Below, piece by piece: positions 32,794 through 40,560 of a DNA stretch of 58,955 nucleotides (positions are counted from its first letter, which is position 1; every line of letters begins with the position of its first letter). The position numbers and the translations under genes were made by a program. Origin of the DNA: Desulfobacterales bacterium (GTDB lineage Bacteria > Desulfobacterota > Desulfobacteria > Desulfobacterales > SpSt-501); contig JAUQXK010000104.1 in the NCBI GenBank assembly GCA_030834695.1, positions 1 through 58,955 on the forward strand, in the 5' to 3' direction. Under the pieces are notes generated by a model. The model did no database searches, had not been told where the DNA came from, and was given only the letters and a program-made list of their open reading frames with translations.

Positions 32794-34013
32794 AACCCGC
32801 GCGTTCGGAGGGGAAGGCCTCGACCCATCCCGCAATGGGCTCGGAGTCGTTCCGCACGATGGTCGGGCCGCTCCTGCTGCTGACCACCATTTTTTTCCTG
32901 AACTTCATGGCGCGGATCATCCAGGCGCCACTGATGCCGGCCATCGAGGCGGAGCTCGGAATTTCTCACGGAGCGGCCGGTTCGCTCTTCTTCACGATTT
33001 CGATCGGCTATTTCATATCGCTGATGGGCTCCGGGTTCGTTTCGGCGAGACTCAAGCACCGGGGCGTCATCATACTCTCCAGCCTCTCGGTCGGCCTGAT
33101 TCTAATGGTCATCGCCGCCAGCAGCAGCCTGTGGGCCATCCGCGGGAGTCTGGTGGTCCTTGGCCTCGCGGCGGGCCTGTACCTTCCCTGCGGCATCGCC
33201 ACGCTCACCGATTTCGTCGGCCGCCAGCACTGGGGGAAGGCCATCGCCATCCACGAGCTGGCCCCCAACCTGAGCTTTGTGGTGGCGCCGCTTTTCGCCG
33301 AAGCGGTGTTGATCTGGTTCTCGTGGCGCGGCGCGCTGGTGCTGCTGGGTGCCGTCGCCATCCTGATCACCCTGTTGTTCGCCAGCCGGAGCCGCGCCGG
33401 CGATTTTGCGGGAGAGGCACCCAACTTCAGGTCCCTGAAGGCTCTGGCCGGGGAGCCGTCGTTCTGGTTGATGGTGCTGCTGTTCAGCCTCGGCATCAGC
33501 AGCACCCTGGGCATCTACACCATGCTGCCGCTTTATTTGGTGAGCGAGCACGGTTTCGAGCGGGATTTCGCCAACACGGTCGTGGCCTTCTCCCGTTTAA
33601 TCGGCCTGGTCATGGCTCTGGTCGGCGGTTGGGTGACCGACCGGTTCGGCCCCAAGCGAACGCTGGGGATCGTATTTCTGCTTACCGGCGGCTTCACCCT
33701 GCTGCTGGGCCTGTCCCCGACCCGCTGGGTGTCGGCCGTCGTTTTCCTGCAGCCGATGGTGGCCGTCTGTTTCTTTCCGGCGGGGTTCGCGGCGCTCGGG
33801 ATGGTCGTGCCCCCGAGTGCCCGCAACATTGCCGTCTCCTTCACCACTCCCGTGGCGTTCATGATCGGCGCCGGGGCCGTTCCGACCCTGATCGGCGTGA
33901 TCGGCGACATACGGTCTTTCGGGCTGGGGGTTTCCCTGGTGGGGGGATTGATCCTGGCCGGAGCTCTTCTGCCCCGGTTCCTGAAAATCGAAAGACCGCC
34001 CGAAACCTCGTGA
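32790..34013 (+). CDS. MFS transporter
   Basis: 407 residues with about twelve membrane helices. ATGA overlap with xdhC indicates coupled translation. The loop between helices 2 and 3 carries a degenerate GSGFVSARLKHRG, and the helix 8-9 loop VGGWVTDRFGPKRTLG is a clear MFS motif A. Other helices include LILTTIFFLNFMARIIQ-like LLLLTTIFFLNFMARI and LVVLGLAAGLYLPCGI. The substrate is unknown. Being in the same operon as the cofactor genes, it may export or import a pathway compound or, less likely, an oxyanion. No residues point to a particular ligand. Confidence 0.9.
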   Translation: MKPARSEGKASTHPAMGSESFRTMVGPLLLLTTIFFLNFMARIIQAPLMPAIEAELGISHGAAGSLFFTISIGYFISLMGSGFVSARLKHRGVIILSSLSVGLILMVIAASSSLWAIRGSLVVLGLAAGLYLPCGIATLTDFVGRQHWGKAIAIHELAPNLSFVVAPLFAEAVLIWFSWRGALVLLGAVAILITLLFASRSRAGDFAGEAPNFRSLKALAGEPSFWLMVLLFSLGISSTLGIYTMLPLYLVSEHGFERDFANTVVAFSRLIGLVMALVGGWVTDRFGPKRTLGIVFLLTGGFTLLLGLSPTRWVSAVVFLQPMVAVCFFPAGFAALGMVVPPSARNIAVSFTTPVAFMIGAGAVPTLIGVIGDIRSFGLGVSLVGGLILAGALLPRFLKIERPPETS

Positions 34014-34035
34014 GACCGCATGGAGGCCGATAGAC

Positions 34036-34554
34036 ATGAATCTGACCGTATTTGAATCGATGGACGCCCGGCAGCTCAGGCAATACATCCGCTTCCTCCT
34101 GTGGCACTATCGGGTGATGGATTCATTCTGGTATCTCAACATCGCCGAGCAGTTCGACGACGCCACGGCCGACCGGTTGAACGAAAAGGTGTGGGACCGC
34201 ATCGCAGCTATGGCGGCTAAGGACCTCGTCAAACGTTTCGAGATCGCCGAACAAGGTTTGAAGGGATTCGTGGCCGCGTTGCGCTACTGGCCCTGGTGTA
34301 TCCTGGTGGACTATCGCATCGCCGAAAGCCCCGCAGAGGTGTTGATCACCGTGCCGTCCTGTCCCACCCAGGAGGCGCGGACGCGCCGGGGGCTGAAGGA
34401 ATACAACTGCCGCGACATGCACCGCCGCGAGTTCAGCAGCTTTGCCCGGCAGATCGATCCGCTCATCGAGACCCACTGCCTGTTCGCCCCGCCTGATCCG
34501 CGGCAGGACGGAGTGATGTGCAAGTGGCGGTTTACGATGGGAAGAATGGACTGA
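34036..34554 (+). CDS. DUF6125-like protein
   Basis: 172 residues; GGAGG lies nine bases before the ATG. I recognise the family as one of small cytosolic proteins found in anaerobes, with no known activity. Visible features are RFLLWHYRVMDSFWYLNIAE near residue 17, WDRIAAMAAKDLVKRF, the WPWCILVDYRIAESP segment, a C-P-T-Q motif (PSCPTQEARTRRGLKEYNC, with Cys at about 108 and 123) and HCLFAPPDP with MCKWRFTMGR at the end. Four spaced cysteines could bind a metal or cluster. It starts a group with two activases and a ferredoxin, suggesting a role with a radical or low-potential enzyme. Confidence 0.7.
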   Translation: MNLTVFESMDARQLRQYIRFLLWHYRVMDSFWYLNIAEQFDDATADRLNEKVWDRIAAMAAKDLVKRFEIAEQGLKGFVAALRYWPWCILVDYRIAESPAEVLITVPSCPTQEARTRRGLKEYNCRDMHRREFSSFARQIDPLIETHCLFAPPDPRQDGVMCKWRFTMGRMD

Positions 34555-34580
34555 GTGCTGAGTGCTGAGGACTGAGAGAA
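34554..34580. repeat. GAGTGCTGAGTGCTGAGGACTGAG quasi-repeat
   Basis: Begins at the final base of the stop codon of the DUF6125-like gene and ends just before the next ATG, so it is the whole junction. Four direct units of GAGTGCT or GAGGACT; same unit as at 15489. It leaves only GAGAG close to the start codon as a possible ribosome site for the activase. Confidence 0.6.
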
Positions 34581-34581
34581 A

Positions 34582-35358
34582 ATGATTACGGCCGGGATTG
34601 ATTGCGGTGCCAAGAACACCAAGACCGTCATCATGAAGGATGGCAGGGTCATCGGAAAGGGTTTGGCGCCGACCGGTTTCGACCCGGCCAAGGCGGTTGC
34701 AGACTCGCTGAACAAGGCTATGCAGCAGGCCGGCATCAATCGGGCCGAAATCCAGCGGGTATGCGGGACCGGTTCGGGGAAGAACGGCGTCAAGATCGCC
34801 GATGCATCCGTGAACGAGATCAAGGCCATGGCCAAGGGGGCCTTCTACTTCTTCCCGGGCGCGCGTACGGTGGCCGATGTCGGCGCCGAAGAGGGACGGG
34901 CGGTCAAGCTGGATGACCAGGGCAACCCCGTGGACTTCGCCATCAACGAAAAGTGTGCGGCCGGCGCCGGCGCCTTCGTCGAGGCCATGGCCCGGGCGCT
35001 AGAGGTGAGCGTTGAGGAACTGGGGTCGCTCTGCCTGCAGTCCGACCGGGAGATTCCCATGAACGCCCAGTGCGTGATTTTTGCCGAATCCGAAGTGGTC
35101 GGGCTGATTCATTCCAATACGGCCAAGCCGGATATCAGCAGGGCCATTCACGACTGCATCGCCGGCCGGATCGTTTCCATCATCCGGCGGGTCGGCCTCC
35201 ATGAGGACGTGGTCCTGATCGGGGGGCTGGCCCGCAGCCCGGGTTTCTTGTCCGCCATGCACCGGCAGCTCAAGGTGAACCGGATTTGCGCTCCGGATGA
35301 CCCGGAGTTCGGCGCCGCCGTGGGTGCGGCCGTGCTAGCGGCCGAAGGATGCGTTTGA
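34582..35358 (+). CDS. BadF/BcrD/HgdC-type ATPase (activase), variant
   Basis: 258 residues with the acetate-kinase/Hsp70-type ATPase fold. The N-terminal phosphate loop is AGIDCGAKNTKTVIMKDG. The two cysteines that hold the inter-subunit 4Fe-4S cluster are in NEKCAAGAGAFVEA and MNAQCVIFAESEVVG. The second phosphate motif, normally DIGGQDSK, reads DVGAEEGRAVK, so the conserved Gln-Asp is lost. The adenosine motif VLIGGLARSPGF and C-terminal FGAAVGAAV are kept. These ATPases feed low-potential electrons to 2-hydroxyacyl-CoA dehydratases or class I benzoyl-CoA reductases. A canonical partner follows; neither catalytic subunit type is in the window. Confidence 0.88.
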   Translation: MITAGIDCGAKNTKTVIMKDGRVIGKGLAPTGFDPAKAVADSLNKAMQQAGINRAEIQRVCGTGSGKNGVKIADASVNEIKAMAKGAFYFFPGARTVADVGAEEGRAVKLDDQGNPVDFAINEKCAAGAGAFVEAMARALEVSVEELGSLCLQSDREIPMNAQCVIFAESEVVGLIHSNTAKPDISRAIHDCIAGRIVSIIRRVGLHEDVVLIGGLARSPGFLSAMHRQLKVNRICAPDDPEFGAAVGAAVLAAEGCV

Positions 35359-35492
35359 ACGGAGGGTTGCGGATCGCTGCGGCCGAACAACCGCCCTGCC
35401 GGACCTCGACGGAAACTGCACTTGCCCGAGTAATACTCATAGAAGCCGCAGGGGTGTGCCCGATACCGATTTGATCTGGAGTGGCAGCGATA

Positions 35493-36383
35493 ATGGTTGC
35501 GGATGAGAAACCCGAATTTTGGCGTTGGACGGAGTCGAACTGGAAAAACCCCGACCTGGACTGGCGTGGGTCCCGGTTCATCACGGTCGGTATCGATGTG
35601 GGCTCGGTCAGCTCGCAGGCCGTTCTGGTCGCCGACGGTCTCATCCTGGGTTACGGCAGCATGCGGACCGGCGCCGACAGCCCGAACAGCGCCCGCCGGG
35701 CGCTCGCGTTCGCTCTGGAAGCGGTCGGCCTGCCCGAGGACCGCCTGAATTACCGCATCGGGACCGGCTACGGCCGCGTGAACGTGCCCTTCGCCAACCG
35801 CACCATTACCGAGATCGCCTGCCACGCCCGCGGCGCGAGCTTCGTCTACGGCTCCGCGGTGCGCACGGTGCTGGATGTCGGCGGGCAGGACATCAAGTGC
35901 ATCCAGTGCGATGAGAATGGCAAGGTCACGAACTTCCTGATGAACGACAAGTGTGCGGCCGGCACCGGCCGCGGCATGGAAGTCCTGGCCGATCTGCTCG
36001 GGGTGCCCATCACCGACGTCGGCGATCGTTCCTTCGATTTCGAGGGCGACGAACCCGCTGCGGTTTCCAGCACCTGCGTTGTCTACGCCCGATCGGAGGT
36101 GACCGGTCTGCTGCGCCAGGGCCGAAGTCAGGGGGAAGTGCTCGCCGCCTACTGCAGGGCCATGGCGGATCGGATCTTCTCCCTGGTGGAGCGGGTCGGG
36201 GTTAAACCCGGCTTTGCCGTGACCGGCGGTATGGCCAAGAACCGCGGCGTCATGGACCGATTGATGAAGAAGATCGGCATCGAACGCATGCAGACTCAAT
36301 GGGACACTCAGATCGCCGGTGCCGTCGGCGCGGCCCTGTTCGCATATGCCCTGTGTCTTAAAGCCGATCGAAAATCAGGGTGA
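35493..36383 (+). CDS. BadG/BcrA/HgdC-type ATPase (activase), canonical
   Basis: 296 residues from ATG 35493; an in-frame GTG lies four codons earlier. Short N-terminal extension (PEFWRWTESNWKNPDLDWR), then TVGIDVGSVSSQAVLV, the second phosphate motif LDVGGQDIKCIQ, cluster cysteines in NDKCAAGTGRGMEVLA and SSTCVVYARSEVTGL, and the adenosine motif FAVTGGMAKNRGVMDRL. All catalytic features are intact. With the upstream variant it may form an unequal pair as BcrA/BcrD do in benzoyl-CoA reductase. The extension resembles that seen in BzdQ/BcrD-like proteins (weak memory, not verified). The ferredoxin gene starts nine bases after. Confidence 0.9.
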   Translation: MVADEKPEFWRWTESNWKNPDLDWRGSRFITVGIDVGSVSSQAVLVADGLILGYGSMRTGADSPNSARRALAFALEAVGLPEDRLNYRIGTGYGRVNVPFANRTITEIACHARGASFVYGSAVRTVLDVGGQDIKCIQCDENGKVTNFLMNDKCAAGTGRGMEVLADLLGVPITDVGDRSFDFEGDEPAAVSSTCVVYARSEVTGLLRQGRSQGEVLAAYCRAMADRIFSLVERVGVKPGFAVTGGMAKNRGVMDRLMKKIGIERMQTQWDTQIAGAVGAALFAYALCLKADRKSG

Positions 36384-36392
36384 GGGCGGGCC

Positions 36393-36683
36393 GTGCTGGC
36401 ACACTACGGTTATCAGGATGCCTCGGGGGATTTTTTCATTACCATCGACACGGGTTTCTGCAACGGCTGCGGGGATTGCGCCGACGCCTGCCCCGCGAAG
36501 CTGTTCGGCGTGGTCGAGGAGGACCCCAACGACCCCCTGCGTCCGGAACCGGTGGCGATCGTCGCGGGAGATAAGCGCAACCGGCTGAAATACGAGTGCC
36601 ATTCCTGCAAACCTACGTCCAACCGGCCGCCGCTGCCCTGCGTGGAAGCATGCAAGACCCGAGCGATCCAACACTCGTGGTGA
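36393..36683 (+). CDS. ferredoxin-type 2[4Fe-4S] protein
   Basis: 96 residues; GTG start at 36393, nine bases after the activase stop, with GAGGGCGGG nearby. First cluster motif: CNGCGDCADACPAKLFG near residue 24. The second cluster is less regular: YECHSCKPTS, then LPCVEACKTRAI, with a 14-residue insert between its Cys pairs. It likely donates electrons to the activases for ATP-driven reduction. The irregular second motif is similar to that in ferredoxin partners of corrinoid or dehydratase systems, but no closer assignment can be made. Confidence 0.9.
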   Translation: MLAHYGYQDASGDFFITIDTGFCNGCGDCADACPAKLFGVVEEDPNDPLRPEPVAIVAGDKRNRLKYECHSCKPTSNRPPLPCVEACKTRAIQHSW

Positions 36684-36689
36684 ACGCTC

Positions 36690-36728
36690 CGAAGTCGGAA
36701 GTGCGAAGTGGGAAGTGGTAAGGCGGAG
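36690..36728. repeat. GGAAGTGCGAAGTGGGAAGTGG quasi-repeat
   Basis: Five GAAGT-type units of seven to eight bases between the convergent ferredoxin and GNAT genes. No inverse arm nearby. Same unit as at 21813. Confidence 0.6.
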
Positions 36729-36769
36729 TAGATAACGACTAAGATAGAATAGCGTCGACTGGCGGCCTG

Positions 36770-37207
36770 TTATTCAAGGACCTTGCGCAGGTTGATGAAA
36801 TTGCTGCGGTCGAAACCGAGCGTCTTGAAAAAGGACAGCATATCGGTTGAGTCCCAGCGGACCGATGTATAGACATTTTCGATACCCCGGCTGCGGTAGA
36901 AGTCAAACGTCTCCTGGGCCAGTGCGGCGCCGATCCCCTGGCCCATCTGGTCTGGGCTGACTCCCATGGTGGCGATCCAGGCGCTCTGGGCCATACCGAA
37001 CCCCGCGGTCAGAATATAAGTGATCATGAAGCCGGCCACCTTCCCGGCGATTTCGGCGACAAAGCAGGCGCTGTCCTCGCGTTCGGCATGGTCCGCTACG
37101 ACGCGTTTGAAATCGACGCTGACCGGTTTGCGGGTGATCGCCGTGTATATCCGGCCGACCTCGTCGGCGTCCTCATTTTTCAGTCTGCGAATGCGCATGT
37201 TCTCCAC
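36770..37207 (-). CDS. GNAT-family N-acetyltransferase
   Basis: 145 residues, a single GNAT domain. The acetyl-CoA binding motif is ATMGVSPDQMGQGIGAALAQ (Q-x-x-G-x-G). Other typical parts are MRIRRLKNEDADEVGRIYTA at the start and the C-terminal WDSTDMLSFFKTLGFDRSNF. GTG at 37207 or the ATG three codons later may be the start; AGGGAG precedes the GTG and GGAG the ATG. It lies 17 bases after the small DUF2080-like gene on the same strand, so they share a transcript. The substrate (amino acid, peptide or small amine) is unknown. Confidence 0.9.
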   Translation of the reverse strand: MENMRIRRLKNEDADEVGRIYTAITRKPVSVDFKRVVADHAEREDSACFVAEIAGKVAGFMITYILTAGFGMAQSAWIATMGVSPDQMGQGIGAALAQETFDFYRSRGIENVYTSVRWDSTDMLSFFKTLGFDRSNFINLRKVLE

Positions 37208-37224
37208 GGCGGTGATATCTCCCT

Positions 37225-37452
37225 TCAGTCGATCCGGATGATTTTCACTTTGTGTCCGACCCAGTCCGGAGGCAGATAGACCCTGCCGCTGTTGCCGCTG
37301 GCCTTCACCCGCTTCTCGATCATTTCTTCGCCGAAGATTTCGAATTTGACCCGGGTGCTCAAGTTTGCCGGCGGCAGGCTGGCATCGGTATCACCGGCGG
37401 ATTCGTCATTTTCGTCCGGGCGATTCAGGGCCGTCTTTTTATCTTCTGCCAC
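37225..37452 (-). CDS. DUF2080-like small protein
   Basis: 75 residues from GTG 37452, chosen for the AGGAGA nine bases before it. The N-terminal half is acidic and likely disordered. The last 30 residues (KRVKASGNSGRVYLPPDWVG, then HKVKIIRID) resemble DUF2080, a short AbrB-like beta fold first noted near transposases and common in archaea and Desulfobacterota. It may be an antitoxin-like or DNA-binding protein. It precedes the GNAT gene. A sigma70-type promoter lies about 175 bases upstream. Confidence 0.75.
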   Translation of the reverse strand: MAEDKKTALNRPDENDESAGDTDASLPPANLSTRVKFEIFGEEMIEKRVKASGNSGRVYLPPDWVGHKVKIIRID

Positions 37453-37625
37453 GTCAAGGTTTCTCCTCACGATCAAGCAAGCATTGCCGAAGGCGCAAAC
37501 TATCGCTTTTCCTATTCATCCGAAAGTTCCGGCAGCCGGCGGGCGGAGCTTTCGTTTTTCCGGACAGACTTGGGCGATCTGATAAGATCGGCGAGTACAT
37601 GCACGATGGCGCGCATGACAGAGCT

Positions 37626-37654
37626 ACATTAAAGCTACAATGTGATGGAGTCAA
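37626..37654 (-). promoter_or_regulatory. predicted sigma70 promoter for the DUF2080-like/GNAT pair
   Basis: On the minus strand TTGACT (37654-37649), 17-base spacer, TAATGT (37631-37626), in a locally AT-rich patch of the 267-base gap 37453-37719. Confidence 0.5.
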
Positions 37655-37667
37655 GAAAAAAGCAATC

Positions 37668-37716
37668 GTGAAAGGCGGAAGTTGGAAGGGGGAAAGCGGA
37701 GGGTGGAAAGAGAAGG
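37668..37716. repeat. GGAAGTTGGAAGGGGGAAAG quasi-repeat
   Basis: Six or more GGAAG/GGAGGG-type units just downstream of the HdrD-like gene's stop (read from the minus strand). Same unit as at 21813 and 36690. Confidence 0.6.
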
Positions 37717-37719
37717 GGA

Positions 37720-38937
37720 TTATCCGATCACCAAGGCATCCGCCACCAGTTCCCACAAATATTTCACCTCCAGATCCGCCATGCCGTAATGCTGCTTGAT
37801 GTTCTCCAGCTGGCCATGGCAGCTGTGGCAGGGTACGACGATCATCTGCGCACCGGTCGCCTTGATCTGTTCCATTTTGCGGCGGCCGTAGAAGACACGC
37901 TCATCGTTGTAACCGGTGGTGAGGGTGCCGCCGCCTCCGCCGCAGCAGGTTTGGTTCAATCGGTCGGGATACAGGTCCACCCAGCGCTCGACGCACTGGC
38001 TCAAGATCCAGCGCGGTTCTTCGAAGAATCCGTGGCCGAACCGCATGTGGGCCTTGCGGCCGTAGTTGCAGGGATCGTGGTAGGTGGCGAGCCCGGAAAA
38101 CCGGCTACGGTCGACCCGGATCCGTCCCTCGCGGATGTATTCCATAAGCAGATCGAACACCGTGACGAAACGGTACTTTTTCAGTGCTTCCGGAAAGTGA
38201 GTTTCGAACCCGGACCGGGTTGCGAGGTAGGCGTGGCCTCATTCCGGCCACAACAGAGTGTCGATCTCCAGCGCCTCCATCTGGCTCAGGATCCGGCCGG
38301 CCATGGCCTTCATGGCGTCGTCGTCGCCCGTAAAATAGCCCCAGCTGGTTCCCTCCCAGTTTTCGGATGAGACGGTCCAGCTTTCCCCTGCCGCGTGAAA
38401 GATCTTCCACCAGTGCTTCAGGTCTTCGGTGTGCGTGTTGACCAGTTTGTTGTGGATGGTGGTCAGCACGCGGGCGCCTTTTTTATCCACCTGCACCTGG
38501 AGGCCCTCGAAGCCCGGTTCCTCGCGGATTTCTCCGGCCACGTCCTCCAGAATGAAGAGAAAGTCGTCTTTCGGCAGCCGCAGGTTGTTGCCGGTTTCTA
38601 GCGCGGCCTGAAGCCCCTTATGCAGGATGCCCGGCACCTGAGCGCGGTCCCGCAGGGAGCGGATCCGGCGCACCACGTCGGCGATGCGCACCTCCATGGG
38701 GCAGGCCTGTTCGCACTTCCCGCACATGGTGCAGATCCATGGCCAGCGGGATTCCACCAGCTCCTGCTCCAGGCCCATAGCAGCCAACCGTACGACCTTG
38801 CGGGGATCGAAACCGTCGACGCCGGACACGGGGCAGGTGCAGGCGCACATGCCGCAGGTCATGCACACGTCCTGCGAGAACGGCCAGCGCGGCCGATCGT
38901 TGGATCGAAGGGTCGCCACGTCTATGGGGGTCGTCAT
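37720..38937 (-). CDS. HdrD/GlpC-like Fe-S selenoprotein (UGA-encoded selenocysteine)
   Basis: One gene of 405 residues if the in-frame TGA at 38241-38239 is read as selenocysteine (residue 233). N-terminal 2[4Fe-4S] part: CMTCGMCACTCP and CTMCGKCEQACP. The C-terminal part has one complete CCG domain (HDPCNYGRK, NQTCCGGGGG, PCHSCHGQ; spacing CX40CCX37CxxC). Before it is a degenerate one whose CxxC reads W-P-E-U, in DTLLWPE-U-GHAYLATR, where relatives have CPECGH. The frame stays protein-like on both sides, and a GGUC-loop hairpin follows the UGA. ATGA overlap with the upstream HdrA/MvhD-like gene shows coupling. Related to heterodisulfide reductase D and to BamD of the class II benzoyl-CoA reductase complex; it would pass electrons between the flavin subunit and a disulfide, quinone or CoA reductase. 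A plain nonsense mutation is the alternative but far less likely. Confidence 0.87.
38207..38241 (-). promoter_or_regulatory. SECIS-like hairpin with UGA (HdrD-like gene)
   Basis: Read on the minus strand: UGA (38241-38239), 22 bases, then stem AACCC, apical loop GGUCC, stem GGGUU (38221-38207). An exposed GGU at the loop tip some 16-37 bases after UGA is the SelB recognition signature of bacterial SECIS elements. Stem of 5 bp. Confidence 0.7.
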
Positions 38938-40538
38938 GTCAGCTCCTTTTCCGGCGTTCGAGCGGAACGGGCATTGGGTTTCAGGTCGCGCAGGGTGGCG
39001 CTGAACGCGGTTACGATGGCCGCCGCCTCAGCCGGCATATTGGAAGCCAGCGTCTTGAAAACCAGACGTCCGGGGCCGGCGCCGCAGCGATCGAGAAAGG
39101 CGGCCGACAGCTCCGCGCGTTGGTGCGCCAGTTGGTTGCCGTGGCGCGAGTGGCAGTTGTCTGCGTGGCAGGCGAGGATCAAGACGCCGTCGGCTTCCTG
39201 GCGGAAGGCCGAGAGGATGACGTCCGGAGCGATGCTGCCGGCGCAGGGCACCTCGATGATGTTCAACGTCGCGGCCCAGCAGCTGCCGGCGGCGACGGCT
39301 GCGCGAAGCGCCGGCGCTGCCGAGCGCCGGCAGCAGAAAGCCACCACCGAGGGGCTGTCGCCGGCCGGGTCGGCCGTCCGTCCGGCGGCAATGAAGCGGT
39401 GAAAGTCCTCGCGTTCAAGCCCGGCGATGCGGATGGCCTCCCGCGGGCATGCGGCGGCGCAGATGCCGCAGCGCTCGCAGGCCGCCGGCAGCACCTGGGG
39501 ACGGCCGTCGAGCGCCACCGCACGGTAGGGGCAGACCCGCAGACAGGTGAGGCAGCGGATGCATCGACCGGATTCGATCTGTGCCGCCGTCGAAACATCG
39601 GCGGTCGCAGCCGCCAGGCCGATCAGCACCTCCAGGGCGGCGTTGGACGCTTCGACGGCCGCGTCCGCTCCGACGGTCCGCGCCGGTCCGGCGACGATGA
39701 CCCCGCGCCGGTTGGTGGCCACCGGCAGGCGATGCACATTGTCGGCTTGCACGAATCCGGCCGGGTCGGACTCGATCCCCAGAACGCGGGCAAGCTCCGT
39801 CGCAGCGTCCGAGGGCCGGACGGTTTCATCGACGACGACCAGGTCCGGTGCGAGCACGAACTCTTTGCCGGTCGGATCGTCGACGAAGCGAACGCGGGCG
39901 CTGCCGTCGTCGGCCTGAAGCAGTGTGGGACCCGAGTTCGTAAATTTGAAGAACAACACCCCGGCGGCTCTGGCCTCCCGCGAGAGGGCCTCGAGGCCCT
40001 CTCCGGCCACCTTCAGGTTGCGGGTCAAGATGCAGCACTGCACGCCGTGCTCGTTTTGCAGCTGCAGCGCCGCCCGCATGATGTCTCCGGCCATCACGGG
40101 CTGGCTTTCGGTTCGGAGGCCGTTCAGGAAAACCACCTGCTTCCATGGCGCCGCGCCGGCCGGGGGGCGGCAGCCGCCATCCAGAAGGCTGGACAGCGGC
40201 ACGATACCCGTGGCCGGCTTCAGGTCGTAAAAAGCCTGATTGGGGCGACGTTCGTCTGATTCAGCCAGTACAACGGCCGAGACCGTCTGGCGAATGACCG
40301 CATCCCGGCTCTCAAAGACCAGGTCGAATCGTCCGAGCTGGCCGCTGCAGGAGCTGAGGCGCACGCCGGAGAGGGTTTCCACATGAGGATACACGGCGCG
40401 CCGTCTGGCGTGTGGCCGCGGGTCGCCCGCTTCATCCGTAGCGGCGAGAATAACCTTCACCTGGGCCGTGTCCAGCCGGTCGGCGATTTCCCAGGCGCAG
40501 GCGTTGTTGCCGAGCACACAAATCCGAAAGGCCGTCAT
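38934..40538 (-). CDS. HdrA-like/ferredoxin/MvhD-like fusion protein
   Basis: 534 residues. The N-terminal 320 residues are a degenerate HdrA-like flavoprotein domain (NADP/FAD-type folds with VLAPDLVVVDETVRPSD and NRRGVIVAGPAR). Two 4Fe-4S motifs follow near 325 and 355 (CIRCLTCLRVCP, CERCGICAAACP). The last 140 residues are MvhD-like: VVAFCCRRSAAPAL, IIEVPCAGSIAPDVILSAFRQ, GVLILACHADNCHSRHGN. The MvhD part binds a 2Fe-2S cluster and links HdrA to an electron donor. It lies 22 bases after the HdrA-like gene and overlaps the HdrD-like gene by four bases. The order HdrA, HdrA-MvhD, HdrD parallels BamE/F/D and Hdr-Flox modules for electron bifurcation. Confidence 0.88.
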   Translation of the reverse strand: MTAFRICVLGNNACAWEIADRLDTAQVKVILAATDEAGDPRPHARRRAVYPHVETLSGVRLSSCSGQLGRFDLVFESRDAVIRQTVSAVVLAESDERRPNQAFYDLKPATGIVPLSSLLDGGCRPPAGAAPWKQVVFLNGLRTESQPVMAGDIMRAALQLQNEHGVQCCILTRNLKVAGEGLEALSREARAAGVLFFKFTNSGPTLLQADDGSARVRFVDDPTGKEFVLAPDLVVVDETVRPSDAATELARVLGIESDPAGFVQADNVHRLPVATNRRGVIVAGPARTVGADAAVEASNAALEVLIGLAAATADVSTAAQIESGRCIRCLTCLRVCPYRAVALDGRPQVLPAACERCGICAAACPREAIRIAGLEREDFHRFIAAGRTADPAGDSPSVVAFCCRRSAAPALRAAVAAGSCWAATLNIIEVPCAGSIAPDVILSAFRQEADGVLILACHADNCHSRHGNQLAHQRAELSAAFLDRCGAGPGRLVFKTLASNMPAEAAAIVTAFSATLRDLKPNARSARTPEKELT

Positions 40539-40560
40539 CGTCCTACCTTGGGGAAGGGGT

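Noticed and set aside
21813-37716. CRISPR array made of the GGAAG or GAGGACT repeats
   Set aside because: Units are 7-9 bases, imperfect and contiguous, with no spacers of regular length.
37720-38937. Reading the TGA at 38241-38239 as a frameshift or nonsense mutation that splits the gene in two
   Set aside because: The frame is unchanged on both sides, the stop replaces a conserved Cys, and a GGUC-loop hairpin follows at the right distance.
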